Shown here piece by piece: positions 49,278 through 58,323 of a DNA stretch of 64,000 nt. A model generated the notes under the pieces. It saw only the letters and a program-made list of their open reading frames with translations, had not been told where the DNA came from and made no database searches. Origin of the DNA: Pseudomonadota bacterium (GTDB lineage: Bacteria; Chloroflexota; UBA5177). The DNA lies in contig JAJPIP010000017.1 of assembly GCA_021324655.1 (NCBI GenBank), positions 27,485 to 91,484 on the forward strand. Reading direction: 5' to 3'. The stretch's first letter is position 1. Each line of letters begins with the position of its first letter. The position numbers and the translations under genes were made by a program.

Positions 49278-51218
49278 GTGTCAGAAGGGTCTGGAAGACC
49301 GGTGCAAGATGAAAGTGGCGCTGGGTTCGTGGGGTCCTGGCGCAAGCGCCCCCAGCCGCTGCATATCCTGGGACCAAGCGAGCGCATAGCCTTCGAGCGG
49401 CTGTTCCTCTGGCTGCGTCTTGCCTTCGTGCTCACGCCGCTCATGCTCGTCTTTGGTCAGGGACTGCGGGCGCTTCCGACGGCCGGCCTCGTCCTGGTCC
49501 CCATTCTGGCTGACTGTGGGCTTGGCTGGATCCTTCTCTATCGTTTTGAACGGTATCTTGTCGCCTGGCAGCTGAATCTCCGCATCGTGGACCTGACGGC
49601 GGCGTACCTCGCCCTCATCCTGGTGGATCATCTGCTCGCGACCTCGTACTACGATGCCGCGTACATCTTTTTCGTGGTCGGCGCCACCGCGACCCACGGG
49701 CGCCGCGGCACGGCCCTGGTCTCGGCGGCGGCCATGCTCCTCGTGTTCCTGGAGCGCCTGCAGCTTATGGCGTGGGGTCTCCAACCTTTCAAAGAACAGT
49801 TCATCTCCGATAGCCTGTACTACGGTCTTCTATTCCTGGCAACCGGCTCGATCACCACCTTCCTGATGCGGAAGAGCGCCGAAGCCTTGCACGACCAGGC
49901 ATTTCACGATCCGCTGACGGGTCTTCCCAATCGGGCCCTGTTGCACGATCGGCTGGACCAGGCCGTGCGGGCCGCCCGGCGTTCGCAGGGAGGTGTCGCC
50001 GTCTTGCTCCTGGATCTGGATGGCTTTAAGGCAATCAACGATACGTTCGGTCACGGCCACGGGGATCAGTTGCTGACGCAGGTCGCCCACCATCTCGCCC
50101 GGACGCTACGCGATTCGGACACGATCGCCCGCCTGGGTGGAGATGAGTTCGCCGTGCTTCTTCCCGACACCGACGCGGAAGGTGCCCTGACCGTGGGCCG
50201 GGCGATCGTGCAGTGTCTGGACCGGCCGTTTCTCGTCGAGGGGGCATGCGTGGACGTGAGTGTCAGTATCGGCATTGCGCTCTGTCCGGACCAGGGAGAC
50301 GACTCTGTCACTCTGCTCAAGCACGCCGACGTGGCCATGTATCATGCCAAGCGCGGCAAGTTGGGCGTCGCCCTCTACGCTGCCGAGTGCGATGAGTACA
50401 CGCCGGGGCGCCTCGCGCGCAGGAGTGACCTCCGCCACGCGATTGAGAGCAACGAGCTCTTCCTTCTGTATCAACCGGTGATGGAGACTCGGACCGGGGC
50501 GATTTACACCGTGGAAGCGCTGGTGCGGTGGAACCATCCGCGGGAGGGGCTCATTCGGCCCGATCTGTTCATTCCCCTCGCCGAGCAGACGGGCCTCATC
50601 TGGCCGCTCACCGTGTGGGTCATGCGGCAGGCTCTCACCCAGCTTGCTATCTGGCGCGCGAGAGGTCTCAACCTCCGGGTGGCGATCAATCTCTCGGCGC
50701 AGAATCTCCACGATCCGCGCCTGGTCCCCACGGTCCGCCAGGTGTTGAGCGAACTGGATGTGCGGCCGGAGCACCTGGTGCTGGAGGTGACCGAGAGCTC
50801 GCTTATGGTCGATGTGGATCAGGCACGAGAGGCGCTCTTCGCGCTCACCGGTCTGGGGGTGCAGGTGGCAATCGACGACTTCGGCACGGGGTACTCATCG
50901 CTGTCTTATCTACACGATCTTCCGGCGGAGGAACTCAAGATCGATCGATCATTCGTCCTGGATGTGCGTGCCCACGGAGATGGAGCGTTGATCACTCAGG
51001 CGGTCATCGATCTCGGCCACAAGTTTGGATTACAGGTCGTGGCCGAGGGAGTAGAAGACAGGGAAACGGCCGACCGGCTGGCCCACATGGCGTGCGATCG
51101 GATCCAGGGATACTACCTGAGTCCGCCGCTCAGCGTCGACGAGCTCCCGGACTGGCTGAGCAACCACAACCCGAACGCCGCAGCTCACGGCAAGATCCTC
51201 CGCCTGGATTCTGCGTAG
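49278..51218 (+). CDS. Membrane GGDEF-EAL protein (c-di-GMP turnover)
   Basis: 646 residues from GTG. The first 195 residues have about five helices (LRLAFVLTPLMLVFGQGLRAL, TAGLVLVPILADCGLGWILL and others), a MASE-like integral sensor. GGDEF domain (residues about 205-365): DPLTGLPNRALLHDRLDQ, RDSDTIARLGGDEFAVLLPD, intact site with RxxD I-site five residues before GGDEF. EAL domain (about 385-625): VEALVRWNHP (EAL-type ExL), INLSAQNLHDPRLV, EVTESSLMVD, AIDDFGTGYSSLSYLHDLPAEELKIDRSFV, EGVEDRETAD. The Glu, Asn, Asp-Asp and Lys of active phosphodiesterases are present, so both activities are possible. Confidence 0.94.
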   Translation: MSEGSGRPVQDESGAGFVGSWRKRPQPLHILGPSERIAFERLFLWLRLAFVLTPLMLVFGQGLRALPTAGLVLVPILADCGLGWILLYRFERYLVAWQLNLRIVDLTAAYLALILVDHLLATSYYDAAYIFFVVGATATHGRRGTALVSAAAMLLVFLERLQLMAWGLQPFKEQFISDSLYYGLLFLATGSITTFLMRKSAEALHDQAFHDPLTGLPNRALLHDRLDQAVRAARRSQGGVAVLLLDLDGFKAINDTFGHGHGDQLLTQVAHHLARTLRDSDTIARLGGDEFAVLLPDTDAEGALTVGRAIVQCLDRPFLVEGACVDVSVSIGIALCPDQGDDSVTLLKHADVAMYHAKRGKLGVALYAAECDEYTPGRLARRSDLRHAIESNELFLLYQPVMETRTGAIYTVEALVRWNHPREGLIRPDLFIPLAEQTGLIWPLTVWVMRQALTQLAIWRARGLNLRVAINLSAQNLHDPRLVPTVRQVLSELDVRPEHLVLEVTESSLMVDVDQAREALFALTGLGVQVAIDDFGTGYSSLSYLHDLPAEELKIDRSFVLDVRAHGDGALITQAVIDLGHKFGLQVVAEGVEDRETADRLAHMACDRIQGYYLSPPLSVDELPDWLSNHNPNAAAHGKILRLDSA

Positions 51219-51550
51219 CGGCATCCCGCCGATGACGGTAGCCGGCGGGATCCGTCTATCACCAGCGTCTCGACTCTCACCACAGCCGAGCGCTGAGCGG
51301 AGGATGCCGCGGAGATCGGGCAGTGAGCCGCGCTGTGTCCTTTGCGTCTGGCCACACGGCAGGCGGAGCTGACACTGGTCATCGACCATGGTTGAGGTGG
51401 TCGGCTAACTCGCCACGAAGGGTTCCCCGTGCAGGTCGCATGTAACGCTCCTGTAACCCCGGCTTGATTAGGATGCGGGCACATACCGCAGACCATAGGG
51501 GCCCAGTGGCCCGTGCCGCGACGGCGCGGGAGAAAGGCCGGGAGGACAAC
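51219..51550 (+). other. 332-bp gap: hairpin and candidate promoter
   Basis: ATCCCGCCG / CGGCGGGAT (51223-51231 and 51243-51251) forms a perfect 9-bp hairpin just after the GGDEF-EAL stop codon, without a T-run. Further on, TGTAACGCTCC and TGTAACCCCGG (51441-51462) repeat with an 11-bp period, followed by TAGGAT (51469-51474). No coding signal is visible in the gap. Confidence 0.5.
51441..51474 (+). promoter_or_regulatory. Candidate promoter of Asp-box secreted protein
   Basis: TGTAACGCTC overlaps the expected -35, with TAGGAT 27 bases after its GTAAC. The identical string GTAACGCTC lies 26 bases before TAAGAT in front of the sensor gene at 62 kb. A second TGTAAC 11 bp on gives a direct repeat. 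Either an ECF-type -35 or an activator half-site pair. Confidence 0.35.
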
Positions 51551-53410
51551 ATGAGACACATGGTGTGGCCGGCGGACCGGCTGTTCCGCGTTCCGGGCAG
51601 TCGCTCCGCCGGCTCGGGTGCCGGCACCCGACCATGGCGAGTGCACCAAAGGTCCGGCTTCTTCCCAAGTCTGGGCGTGTGTCTCCTCGTCCTGCTTGTC
51701 TGGGCGCCAGGCGCCTACGGCGCCACGACGGTGACCCGGCCGGTTGATGGCGCTCGCGGGGTAGCGGCCGTTTCCGCCGCTGCCGGGCCGGAGTTGGCCG
51801 GCACTCGTGGCCGCGCCGACATCTCGCCGGCCCGTGGCTGGCAGCACGTCCCGCTGGATGCACCGGGCCTCACGCAGGGAAGCGCCCAGTTGGTGGCAGG
51901 AGGACCCGGTCTGGTCGCCTTCGCCCCGGGCGAACAGGGCGTGCCGGTCGGCCTCTGGAGTTCCGCGGATGGTCGGACGTGGCACACGGTGCCGCTGCCC
52001 GCCTTTCAGCCGGACGATCAGCCCACGAGCTTTGACGCGGCCGGCCGGCTCTATGTCATTACCGGAAGCGCGGGCGTGCCGGGCATCTGGGCATCGCAGG
52101 ACGCGGGTGTAACCTGGCACCAGTCGCCGGAACATCTGTACCTGACGGCGCTGGTTGCGGGCGGCGACGGCATCATCGCCTTCAGCCAGGGTATGCCCCC
52201 GGATTTTTCGACGCGCGTCTGGACCTCCTCTGATGGTCTGGCCTGGCGCGAGTTGCCCGAAGCCTCCAGAACCTTCACCTCTGCCGCCGTGTTTGACGTC
52301 GTGCACGCGGGCGCCGATCTGATCGCCATCGGCCACATCAACGGTTCGGGCGCCGCGATCTGGACCTCGAGGGATGGTGTCACCTGGACGCAGATACCCA
52401 ATAACAACGCGATCTTTGACCGATCATCGTTCGTTGACCGCATCGTCGCGGGACCGCGAGGCATCGTCGTCGCCGGAGCCGAACCGTCGCACCAGGTCCT
52501 GTGGGTATCGGAGGACGGTGTGCACTGGCGGCACGAACGCAACCCGGCATCCGTTCACCTGGGCAACCTCAACGTCGGCGCACTGGCCGCCTGGCAGGAC
52601 GGCTTCGTCCAGTTCAGCGACGAGGCCGGTGAAACTGCTGTGTGGTCATCAACCGACGGTCTGACGTGGACGCGGCTGGGGAGTGACGAGCTTTTTGGAG
52701 GGTCGGCGCGGGTGACGAATGCGATCGCCTTCCAGGGAGGAATCGTCGCGCTCGGCGGCTTCGCGGACCATCCGCAACCCGCGTGCCTGCGGACCAGGCA
52801 AGACGCGTTCGACGACCTCCGCACGTTCCATCCGGCAGCGTTCCTCTGGAGCCCGGCAGCCGGCGCGTCGGCCCCGCCCCCGACCAGCGATCCGTCCGAC
52901 CCGCGCTTGCTCAAGCTTCTGCCAACCGACCTTCCATCCACCCAGAACTTCACCCCATCAACGGCCGGCGGCGGCTACCTTGGCGCCTATGTCAACCTGT
53001 GTGCGCTTGACCCGGCGCTGGGGCGCCATCGGGCCTACCTGGTGTTCTTTGTCGATCCGTACTCGGATCGCGGCACCGGTAACCTCCACCCCGGCGAGGC
53101 GCTCAGCATCGTCACCCAGAGCTCCCACGCGGCTGCGTCCGGCTTCCGCTTCGTGGATCGCCTGTTCGGCTTTGGCCTGGCGACAGTTCAGCACAGGCGT
53201 CAGCTCCCGGCCGGGGTCCGCATCGGCGAGGGAACGCAGGTCTTTCAGTTCAGGCTTCGTTTTGCGCCCCACGATGTCGTGCCAGAGCTCGCCCTGGCGT
53301 GGCGGCAAGGACGGGTGATTGGTGTGGTGGAGGCCGCCACCCGGCATGAGGTCATCCTTCTCGCGCAGCGGCAACTCGCCCACCTGGAGCAGCAGAGACC
53401 AAACGGGTAG
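51551..53410 (+). CDS. Secreted Asp-box-like beta-propeller protein
   Basis: 619 residues from the ATG at 51551, which has GGGAGGA five bases ahead. Residues about 35-60 are a signal or anchor helix (GVCLLVLLVWAPGAYGA). The core has at least six repeats with the word S-x-D-G-x-T/x-W: SSADGRTWHTVP, SQDAGVTWHQSP, SSDGLAWRELP, SRDGVTWTQIP, SEDGVHWRHER, SSTDGLTWTRLG. They are one residue shorter than the classic Asp box (SxDxGxTW) and probably form a propeller of six blades or so. A C-terminal beta domain (FVDPYSDRGTGNLHPGEALSIVT) follows. Ligand unknown. It is a second member of the type encoded at 10.7 kb. Confidence 0.82.
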   Translation: MRHMVWPADRLFRVPGSRSAGSGAGTRPWRVHQRSGFFPSLGVCLLVLLVWAPGAYGATTVTRPVDGARGVAAVSAAAGPELAGTRGRADISPARGWQHVPLDAPGLTQGSAQLVAGGPGLVAFAPGEQGVPVGLWSSADGRTWHTVPLPAFQPDDQPTSFDAAGRLYVITGSAGVPGIWASQDAGVTWHQSPEHLYLTALVAGGDGIIAFSQGMPPDFSTRVWTSSDGLAWRELPEASRTFTSAAVFDVVHAGADLIAIGHINGSGAAIWTSRDGVTWTQIPNNNAIFDRSSFVDRIVAGPRGIVVAGAEPSHQVLWVSEDGVHWRHERNPASVHLGNLNVGALAAWQDGFVQFSDEAGETAVWSSTDGLTWTRLGSDELFGGSARVTNAIAFQGGIVALGGFADHPQPACLRTRQDAFDDLRTFHPAAFLWSPAAGASAPPPTSDPSDPRLLKLLPTDLPSTQNFTPSTAGGGYLGAYVNLCALDPALGRHRAYLVFFVDPYSDRGTGNLHPGEALSIVTQSSHAAASGFRFVDRLFGFGLATVQHRRQLPAGVRIGEGTQVFQFRLRFAPHDVVPELALAWRQGRVIGVVEAATRHEVILLAQRQLAHLEQQRPNG

Positions 53411-53475
53411 TATCTGCTCCGGACGTCCACCAACAAAGAGCCGCCGGAGGAAACTCCGACGGCATTTCATATATG

Positions 53476-53551
53476 TGGCGTCCCTAGAGGGACTCGAACC
53501 CCCGCTCCCGGCTCCGGAGGCCGGTGCTCTATCCGACTGAGCTATAGGGAC
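53476..53551 (-). tRNA. tRNA-Arg, anticodon CCG
   Basis: 76 bases on the - strand from 53551 down to 53476, CCA tail encoded. The acceptor stem GTCCCTA / TAGGGAC is perfect; the D arm has AGCTCAGTCGGATAGAGC; the anticodon stem CCGGC/GCCGG encloses the loop CTCCGGA, so the anticodon is CCG; the T arm is GCGGGGGTTCGAGTCCCTC-like (T-loop TTCGAGT). It decodes CGG, frequent in this GC-rich genome. No dif-like or att-like repeat of its 3' end was found in the neighbouring 600 bases. Confidence 0.96.
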
Positions 53552-53643
53552 ACGGAATCTATCAAGAGTGTAACAACGCCTCCTCGGAATCGTAAAGAGC
53601 CCAGGGGTGGCGTCGTCCGCCGGCCCCACCTTCGGGCTTCACG

Positions 53644-54172
53644 GTGAGCACTCCTCTGACCCCACTGGAGTTCATGCAGTGCGCGCGGTTTACCTATATC
53701 ACGAGCCAGTAGTGGACGGTGATCGGCAGCTCGGGTACGAACAGTGTTCCGCCATCGCGGTCGCTGATTTTTGGTCTCGCAGAGACAGGCCCGGGCGGAG
53801 CAGGGAGATCGGATTGCCTACATCGTGACCACCACCCGTCGCAGAGTCGGAAGTCCTCTGTGTCGTGCCGGCGGTCGGGGCGGTTCTGGTGCGGGTCAAC
53901 TGCCGGCTCATCGCCGATGACTGTGCCTACATCGTCACTCACAGCGGTGCGGAGCAATGTGGTCATGCAGCACTACTTCAATGAGCTCGATGCAACCGCC
54001 AGGGACTTCATAGGCGCCTGGTTTCGCACCGGCGATGCCACTGTCGTCCACCGAAACGGGTATGTCGAGGTGTGCGACCGTCCGAAGGATGCCTTCATGA
54101 GCGGCGGGGAGACCATCTCCTGGGTCGACGCGGCAGGCGAGTTCCTGGTAACCGGCCAGGTGCCAGGGCGCT
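53644..54172 (+). pseudogene. Decayed acyl-CoA synthetase (AMP-binding) gene
   Basis: Pieces of a fatty-acyl-CoA ligase occur in order but in different frames. MSTPLTPLEFMQ (from GTG 53644), then shifted AVYLYHEPVVDGDRQLGYEQ, then QGDRIAYIVT, then VPAVGAVLVRVNCRLIADDCAYIVTHSGAE, which match the N-terminal 110 or so residues of FadD-type enzymes. After a jump comes VMQHYFNELDATARDFIGAWFRTGDATVVHRNGYVEVCDRPKDAFMSGGETIS, the A7-A8 region (GWFxTGD ... GYxEIxDRxKD ... ISGGENIS). About 270 central residues, with the AMP-binding STSGTTGxPK motif, are missing, and the C-terminal end stops at the Uma2 gene. At least three frameshifts plus a deletion make the gene dead. Confidence 0.82.
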
Positions 54173-54745
54173 TTACAGCGGGAAAAGATCGGCCACGCGT
54201 ACCTCGAATCCGGCGAGGACGTCTTCCCCGGCCAGGATGTCGGCTTCGCCCAACACAATTGGCGGGCGGCCCGCGCTCCATACCTCGACGGAATGCGTCT
54301 CGGGCACCAGGATCCAGGCGTTCTTGACCCCGTAGGCGAGCCAGGTGTCCGCCTTCTGCCGCAACTGAGGAAGTGTTTGAGAGGGGGAGATCACTTCAGC
54401 TACCAGATCGGGTACAACCCGCGGAAATCCTTCGACCGATGGCTGCGGCACGCGATCGCGAGCCACGAACGCAAGGTCAGGAGCGAGCACGGTGTCGGGA
54501 TCTCCCGATGCCGATACCAGAAACCCGGATTCCTGGGGATACACCTCTCCAAGGCCGCGGGGAGCGACGAAGGCGTAGACGGCAACAAAGAGCCGTGCCG
54601 ACGTGCGGTTATGCCGATCGCCGGTCGGGGTCATCCGCACCAGCCTCCCCTCGACCAGCTCGTAGCGCCACTCATCCTCCGGCAGCGCCAGCAGTTCTCG
54701 CGCGGTCACCAGGACGGGTTGCGCCCACGTAGCGTGAATAGGCAT
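54173..54745 (-). CDS. Uma2 family (DUF820) PD-(D/E)XK endonuclease-like protein
   Basis: 190 residues. Starts with the Uma2 pattern LVTARELLALPEDEWRYELVEGRLVRMTPTGDRHN, then PDTVLAPDLAFVARDRV (first Asp), FPRVVPDLVAEVISPSQTLPQLRQKADTWLAYGVKNAWILVPE (second acidic residues, ExxSPS, and catalytic Lys in RQKADTWLAYGV), and VEVWSAG at the end. The family has a restriction-endonuclease-like fold, is numerous in Cyanobacteria and Chloroflexi, and is of unknown role. The 3' end closely adjoins the decayed ligase gene, whose A8 piece stops there. Confidence 0.9.
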   Translation of the reverse strand: MPIHATWAQPVLVTARELLALPEDEWRYELVEGRLVRMTPTGDRHNRTSARLFVAVYAFVAPRGLGEVYPQESGFLVSASGDPDTVLAPDLAFVARDRVPQPSVEGFPRVVPDLVAEVISPSQTLPQLRQKADTWLAYGVKNAWILVPETHSVEVWSAGRPPIVLGEADILAGEDVLAGFEVRVADLFPL

Positions 54746-54815
54746 TCTTCCCTGCTGGGCGGTGATCAGTCTCCTAGATAGATGATTGTGTCATGTCTTC
54801 GCCGCCGAGCGGTTA

Positions 54816-56138
54816 TCAAGCTGGCACGAGGGTGCGAATGGCCGAGATGACGGATGGGATGAGGTCATTCGGCTCCAGTTCCGGATCGAGGTGGCTGTTC
54901 CAGTGATACCAGCGCTGCTGCCAGAACAGCACAGTGCGCAGCTCCGTCAGGTTGGCCGGCAGTTTCCGGCCCTCTGACCATGCCTTCCCCAGGGATTCCT
55001 GCTCGTGGTCGTGGTGGGACCCCCAATAGCGGTAGCCGTCGAACGTGGAGGCGAAGGGCGCCCATCCTCCGGCAAGTTCCGTATCAGTTGGGACGTTTTC
55101 CTGTCGCAGCCGGTGGTTGGGGATATCATCATCGTACTCGTCACCGGATGCCAGGAAGCTCGTGCTGTCCCCGGTTGCGGCAAGACTATGCAGACGCCGA
55201 GCGCGGACCTCGAGATAATCGCGCTCCTCCAGATTCGCCAGAAGGCGTTGCGGTAGTCCATCGAATCCGTTCAGTGCTCCGCTCATGGTGCCGGCCATCG
55301 CCGCGACCGTGTCGGCGTCGCGCCCCATGTTGACCGCCCTGAGAAGAACCTCCTCGACATCGGTCGGCGAACGAAGGAAGCAGTACAGGGCGGCCGGGAG
55401 GCTCTCCAGCACGTACGCTCCGTTCCAGAGGCGGTCGAATGCGTCGGGAGGCGACCTGTCGACGAGGTCGAGCACCAGGGCAAGGCGGTCGTGGAGAGTG
55501 GTGCGGATCGATGGGTCGCGGCGCTCCGGCTGTTCGCTGCTCTCCATTCCCGCGATCGATCGTTGCAAGGCGGCGACGAAGGCGCCGGGATCGAACGATG
55601 TCGGTTCCTGCCGAACGAGGTAGGCCGCTGCCGCCGCCATGACGACCGCGCCCGCTACTCCCATCTCGCCTCGGTGCGTGGGGAGCGCCGAGAGTATGGC
55701 CTCGGCACGCAACAGGACCGGATCATCCCAGCGGACGAGGCCAATGGGCGCACTGCGCATGGCGGCGCCGTTCCCGTCCCCCACGGTCCCCGCCTGCGTC
55801 CATGGGATGCCCTTCTGTAGCCTGTGGACTGCCTCCTTGGTGGCATGACCCCTTCCTCGCACGCCTGGCCATGCACAGAGCAGGCGATGCACGAAGTCAT
55901 CGGGATTGAGGTAGCCGCAGACCGTGAGCGTGTCGGCGACGCAGATGGTGAGCTGAGTATCGTCGGTCACCTGCCCGGGCTCGCGGCGTCCCCGTTGATA
56001 GTCGACCAGGCGTCCATGTCTCTCGCGGACCACGTGTGCCGGAAGCGTCTCGACAGGCGCCCCCAGCGCGTCTCCCATGGCGCCGGCAAGGAGTGCCCCC
56101 CGAAAGCGCTCGATCTCCGGCACGCTGGACCAAGCCAT
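54816..56138 (-). CDS. ADP-ribosylglycohydrolase family protein
   Basis: 440 residues with AAGGAGC before the ATG. ADP-ribosylglycohydrolase (DraG/ARH) core in residues 1-290: FRGALLAGAMGDALGAPVE, VTDDTQLTI (first metal Asp-Asp), GTVGDGNGAAMRSAPIGLV and NMGRDADTVAAMAGTMSGALNG (second metal Asp-x-Asp-Thr), so both metal sites are present. These enzymes remove ADP-ribose from proteins or DNA. The last 130 residues (after LHSLAATGDSTSFLASGDEYDDD) are a soluble extension with a WAPFASTFDGYRYWGSHHDH segment, not part of the core family, possibly an SSU-like or target-binding module. No ADP-ribosyltransferase gene is adjacent. Confidence 0.9.
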   Translation of the reverse strand: MAWSSVPEIERFRGALLAGAMGDALGAPVETLPAHVVRERHGRLVDYQRGRREPGQVTDDTQLTICVADTLTVCGYLNPDDFVHRLLCAWPGVRGRGHATKEAVHRLQKGIPWTQAGTVGDGNGAAMRSAPIGLVRWDDPVLLRAEAILSALPTHRGEMGVAGAVVMAAAAAYLVRQEPTSFDPGAFVAALQRSIAGMESSEQPERRDPSIRTTLHDRLALVLDLVDRSPPDAFDRLWNGAYVLESLPAALYCFLRSPTDVEEVLLRAVNMGRDADTVAAMAGTMSGALNGFDGLPQRLLANLEERDYLEVRARRLHSLAATGDSTSFLASGDEYDDDIPNHRLRQENVPTDTELAGGWAPFASTFDGYRYWGSHHDHEQESLGKAWSEGRKLPANLTELRTVLFWQQRWYHWNSHLDPELEPNDLIPSVISAIRTLVPA

Positions 56139-56430
56139 TCACCCTGCTCCTTTCCCGCCCGGTCTGATCCCTATCCGATTTCTCGCGTCCAACGGCACAT
56201 CGCCCTCGACATAAGCTGCGTCGCCCTCTGCAATGAGGGCTCCGCCCTCGCGGTCGATGGCCCGCCTGATGGTGTCCGTGCCCCCCCCTATAGTGAGCAA
56301 AGCCCTGGGTCGTGAGGTTATGGGCATGCTGCAGTGCAGACGGCGGTTCGCCGACCCGGGACAGGCCCTGTGTTATTGACGCTGCGACCGATAGGCGACC
56401 CTCAGCGTGCATTGAGATCCTCTGGCGTCC

Positions 56431-58323
56431 TCAGCTCACCAATGCGGATCCTTCTTCCGTGGTTAATTCCTCAGAGTCCATCCCGCCGCGCGCGATCAGC
56501 TCCGCGGGGTCGAGGATCCCCTGCTCAATGAAGTCGTAGCGGCCGTCCAGCGCTCGTTGCGCCGCCCGATAATTGACATCGTCCTCGTTGCGCCGCAGCC
56601 CACGGAAGAGCGCCTCGACGCGCAGTCGTGACCCCCGGCAGAAGAGATCCGCCAACTCGACCGCCTCCTCCGTTCCCAGCATCTGGGCGCGGACCACGCT
56701 CGCGCTCATGGCAAAAAGCTCGGCCCCGATGTCCACGAGCCTACCCAGATACGACTGGCGCAGCTCGAGGTGTGCCTGCCAGCGCAGCATGCCGTAAAAG
56801 GTCCAGCGCGCCAGGCGGCGCGAGGCGCGTTCGACAAAGCGAAGATGGGTTGCCAGCCGGCCGAACTCGGCGTAGCTGTTGGGCGAGAGGCCGGGCCCGT
56901 AGCTCAGCTTGACCATCCAGGGCACATAGAAGGTGCTTGCCTTGAGGGCCGCCTCGACCTTCTGTTGCGGCGTCGCCTCCCGTTCGGCCAGCGCCCCCGC
57001 CACCTGCATGTGCTGATCCACCGCCTCGCGGGCGATGAAGAGCCGCATGATCTCGGATGAGCCCTCGAAGATCCGGGACACCCGCACGTCGCGCAGCATC
57101 TGCTCGGCCGGGATCGGCTTCTCACCGCGTGCCTTCAGCGATGCCGCGGTCTCGTAACCGCGGCCGCCCAGCACCTGGACCATGTCGTCGGCCACCTTCC
57201 AGGACATCTCCGTGCACCACAGCTTCGCCACCGCCGCCTCGATCCGGATGTCGTTGTGCTCCTCGTCGGCGAGCGCCGCGCCCAGTTCGGATACGGCATC
57301 CATGGCGAAGCTGGTTCCGGCGATGAACGCGATCTTCTGCGCCACCGCGTCATGCTTGCCGATCGGCTTGCCCCATTGCACCCGGTCACGGCCGAACTCA
57401 CGCACGACCTTGAGTGCGTAGCGGCCCAGCCCGGCCGAGGTGGCCGGGATGGAGAGGCGGCCCGTGTTCAGGGTGGTGAGGGCGATCTTCAAGCCGCGGC
57501 CTTCCTCGCCGATCATGTTCTCGGCCGGCACCCGCACGTTCTCGAGGCGGATCAAGGCGTTCTCGATGCCGTGGATCCCCATGAATTCGTTGCGGCGCTC
57601 GATCACGATGCCGGGCGTGTCGCCCTCCAGCGCGAAGGCGGTCAGTCCGCCGCGGTGTCCCTCCGTCTTCGGCACGCGCGCCATCACGAGCATGATTTTG
57701 GCGAGCGGTCCGTTGGTGATCCAGAGCTTGGTGCCGTTGAGAATGTAGGTCCGACCGTCCGGCGAGAGCTCGGCGGTCGTGCTCATGCGGGCGGGATCGC
57801 TTCCCACATCCGGTTCGGTGAGCAGAAAGGCGCTGATCTCTCCGGCGGCGACGCGCGGCAGATAGCGCTGTTTCTGTTCGTCCGTCCCGAAGTACTTGAG
57901 CGGTTTGGGCACCCCGATGGACTGGTGCGCGCTCAGCAGAGTGCCAATGGCGGAATGGACGGAGCTGGCCAGAATCAGGGCGCGGTTGTAATAGACCTGG
58001 CTGAGGCCCTGTCCGCCGTATTTCTCGTCGATGTTCATGCCGAAGGCGCCGAGGGCCGCCAGCCCTTCGATCACGTCATCCGGAATGCGCGCGTCTCGCT
58101 CGATCCGCAGCGGGTCCACCGTGCTCAGGAAGGACTCCAGACGCTCGAGAAACGCCTCACCCTTCGCCCGGTCATCCGGGCTGGGCTGGGGGTGAGGATG
58201 GATCAGATCGAGGCGCAGTCGCCCCAGGAACAGCTCTTTGCCGAAGCTGGGCCGCACCCACGACTGCTCGCGCGCCTCTTCAGCGACCTGGCGGGCCTGC
58301 TTCTCGGTCACGGGATCGTTCAT
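56431..58323 (-). CDS. Acyl-CoA dehydrogenase, long form with C-terminal extension
   Basis: 630 residues (VLCAD-like size; ordinary enzymes have about 380). GGAGG lies nine bases before the ATG. N-domain (LGAFGMNIDEKYGGQGLSQVYYNRA), beta-domain FLLTEPDVGSDPARMSTTAEL and WITNGPLAKIMLVMARV (FAD and substrate), C-domain GRLSIPATSAGLGRYAL, FGRDRVQWGKPIGKHDAVAQKIAFI, and VLGGRGYETAASLK...RDVRVSRIFEGSSEIMRL, whose Glu in FEGSSE corresponds to the catalytic base region. A further helical C-terminal domain of about 180 residues (FVERASRRLARWTFYGMLRWQ) resembles the tail of VLCAD/ACAD9. Function: fatty acid beta-oxidation. It lies near the decayed acyl-CoA ligase. Confidence 0.93.
   Translation of the reverse strand: MNDPVTEKQARQVAEEAREQSWVRPSFGKELFLGRLRLDLIHPHPQPSPDDRAKGEAFLERLESFLSTVDPLRIERDARIPDDVIEGLAALGAFGMNIDEKYGGQGLSQVYYNRALILASSVHSAIGTLLSAHQSIGVPKPLKYFGTDEQKQRYLPRVAAGEISAFLLTEPDVGSDPARMSTTAELSPDGRTYILNGTKLWITNGPLAKIMLVMARVPKTEGHRGGLTAFALEGDTPGIVIERRNEFMGIHGIENALIRLENVRVPAENMIGEEGRGLKIALTTLNTGRLSIPATSAGLGRYALKVVREFGRDRVQWGKPIGKHDAVAQKIAFIAGTSFAMDAVSELGAALADEEHNDIRIEAAVAKLWCTEMSWKVADDMVQVLGGRGYETAASLKARGEKPIPAEQMLRDVRVSRIFEGSSEIMRLFIAREAVDQHMQVAGALAEREATPQQKVEAALKASTFYVPWMVKLSYGPGLSPNSYAEFGRLATHLRFVERASRRLARWTFYGMLRWQAHLELRQSYLGRLVDIGAELFAMSASVVRAQMLGTEEAVELADLFCRGSRLRVEALFRGLRRNEDDVNYRAAQRALDGRYDFIEQGILDPAELIARGGMDSEELTTEEGSALVS

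Noticed and set aside
53476..54172. Possible integrated element at tRNA-Arg.
   Set aside because: No integrase beside the tRNA and no repeat of the tRNA 3' end was seen; only a decayed ligase and a Uma2 gene follow.
56286..56297. CCCTATAGTGAG equals the reverse complement of the start-site half of a T7 RNA polymerase promoter.
   Set aside because: The specificity half (CGTATTA) is missing, the flanking DNA is ordinary and no phage or vector genes are near. A chance match next to an 8-base C-run.
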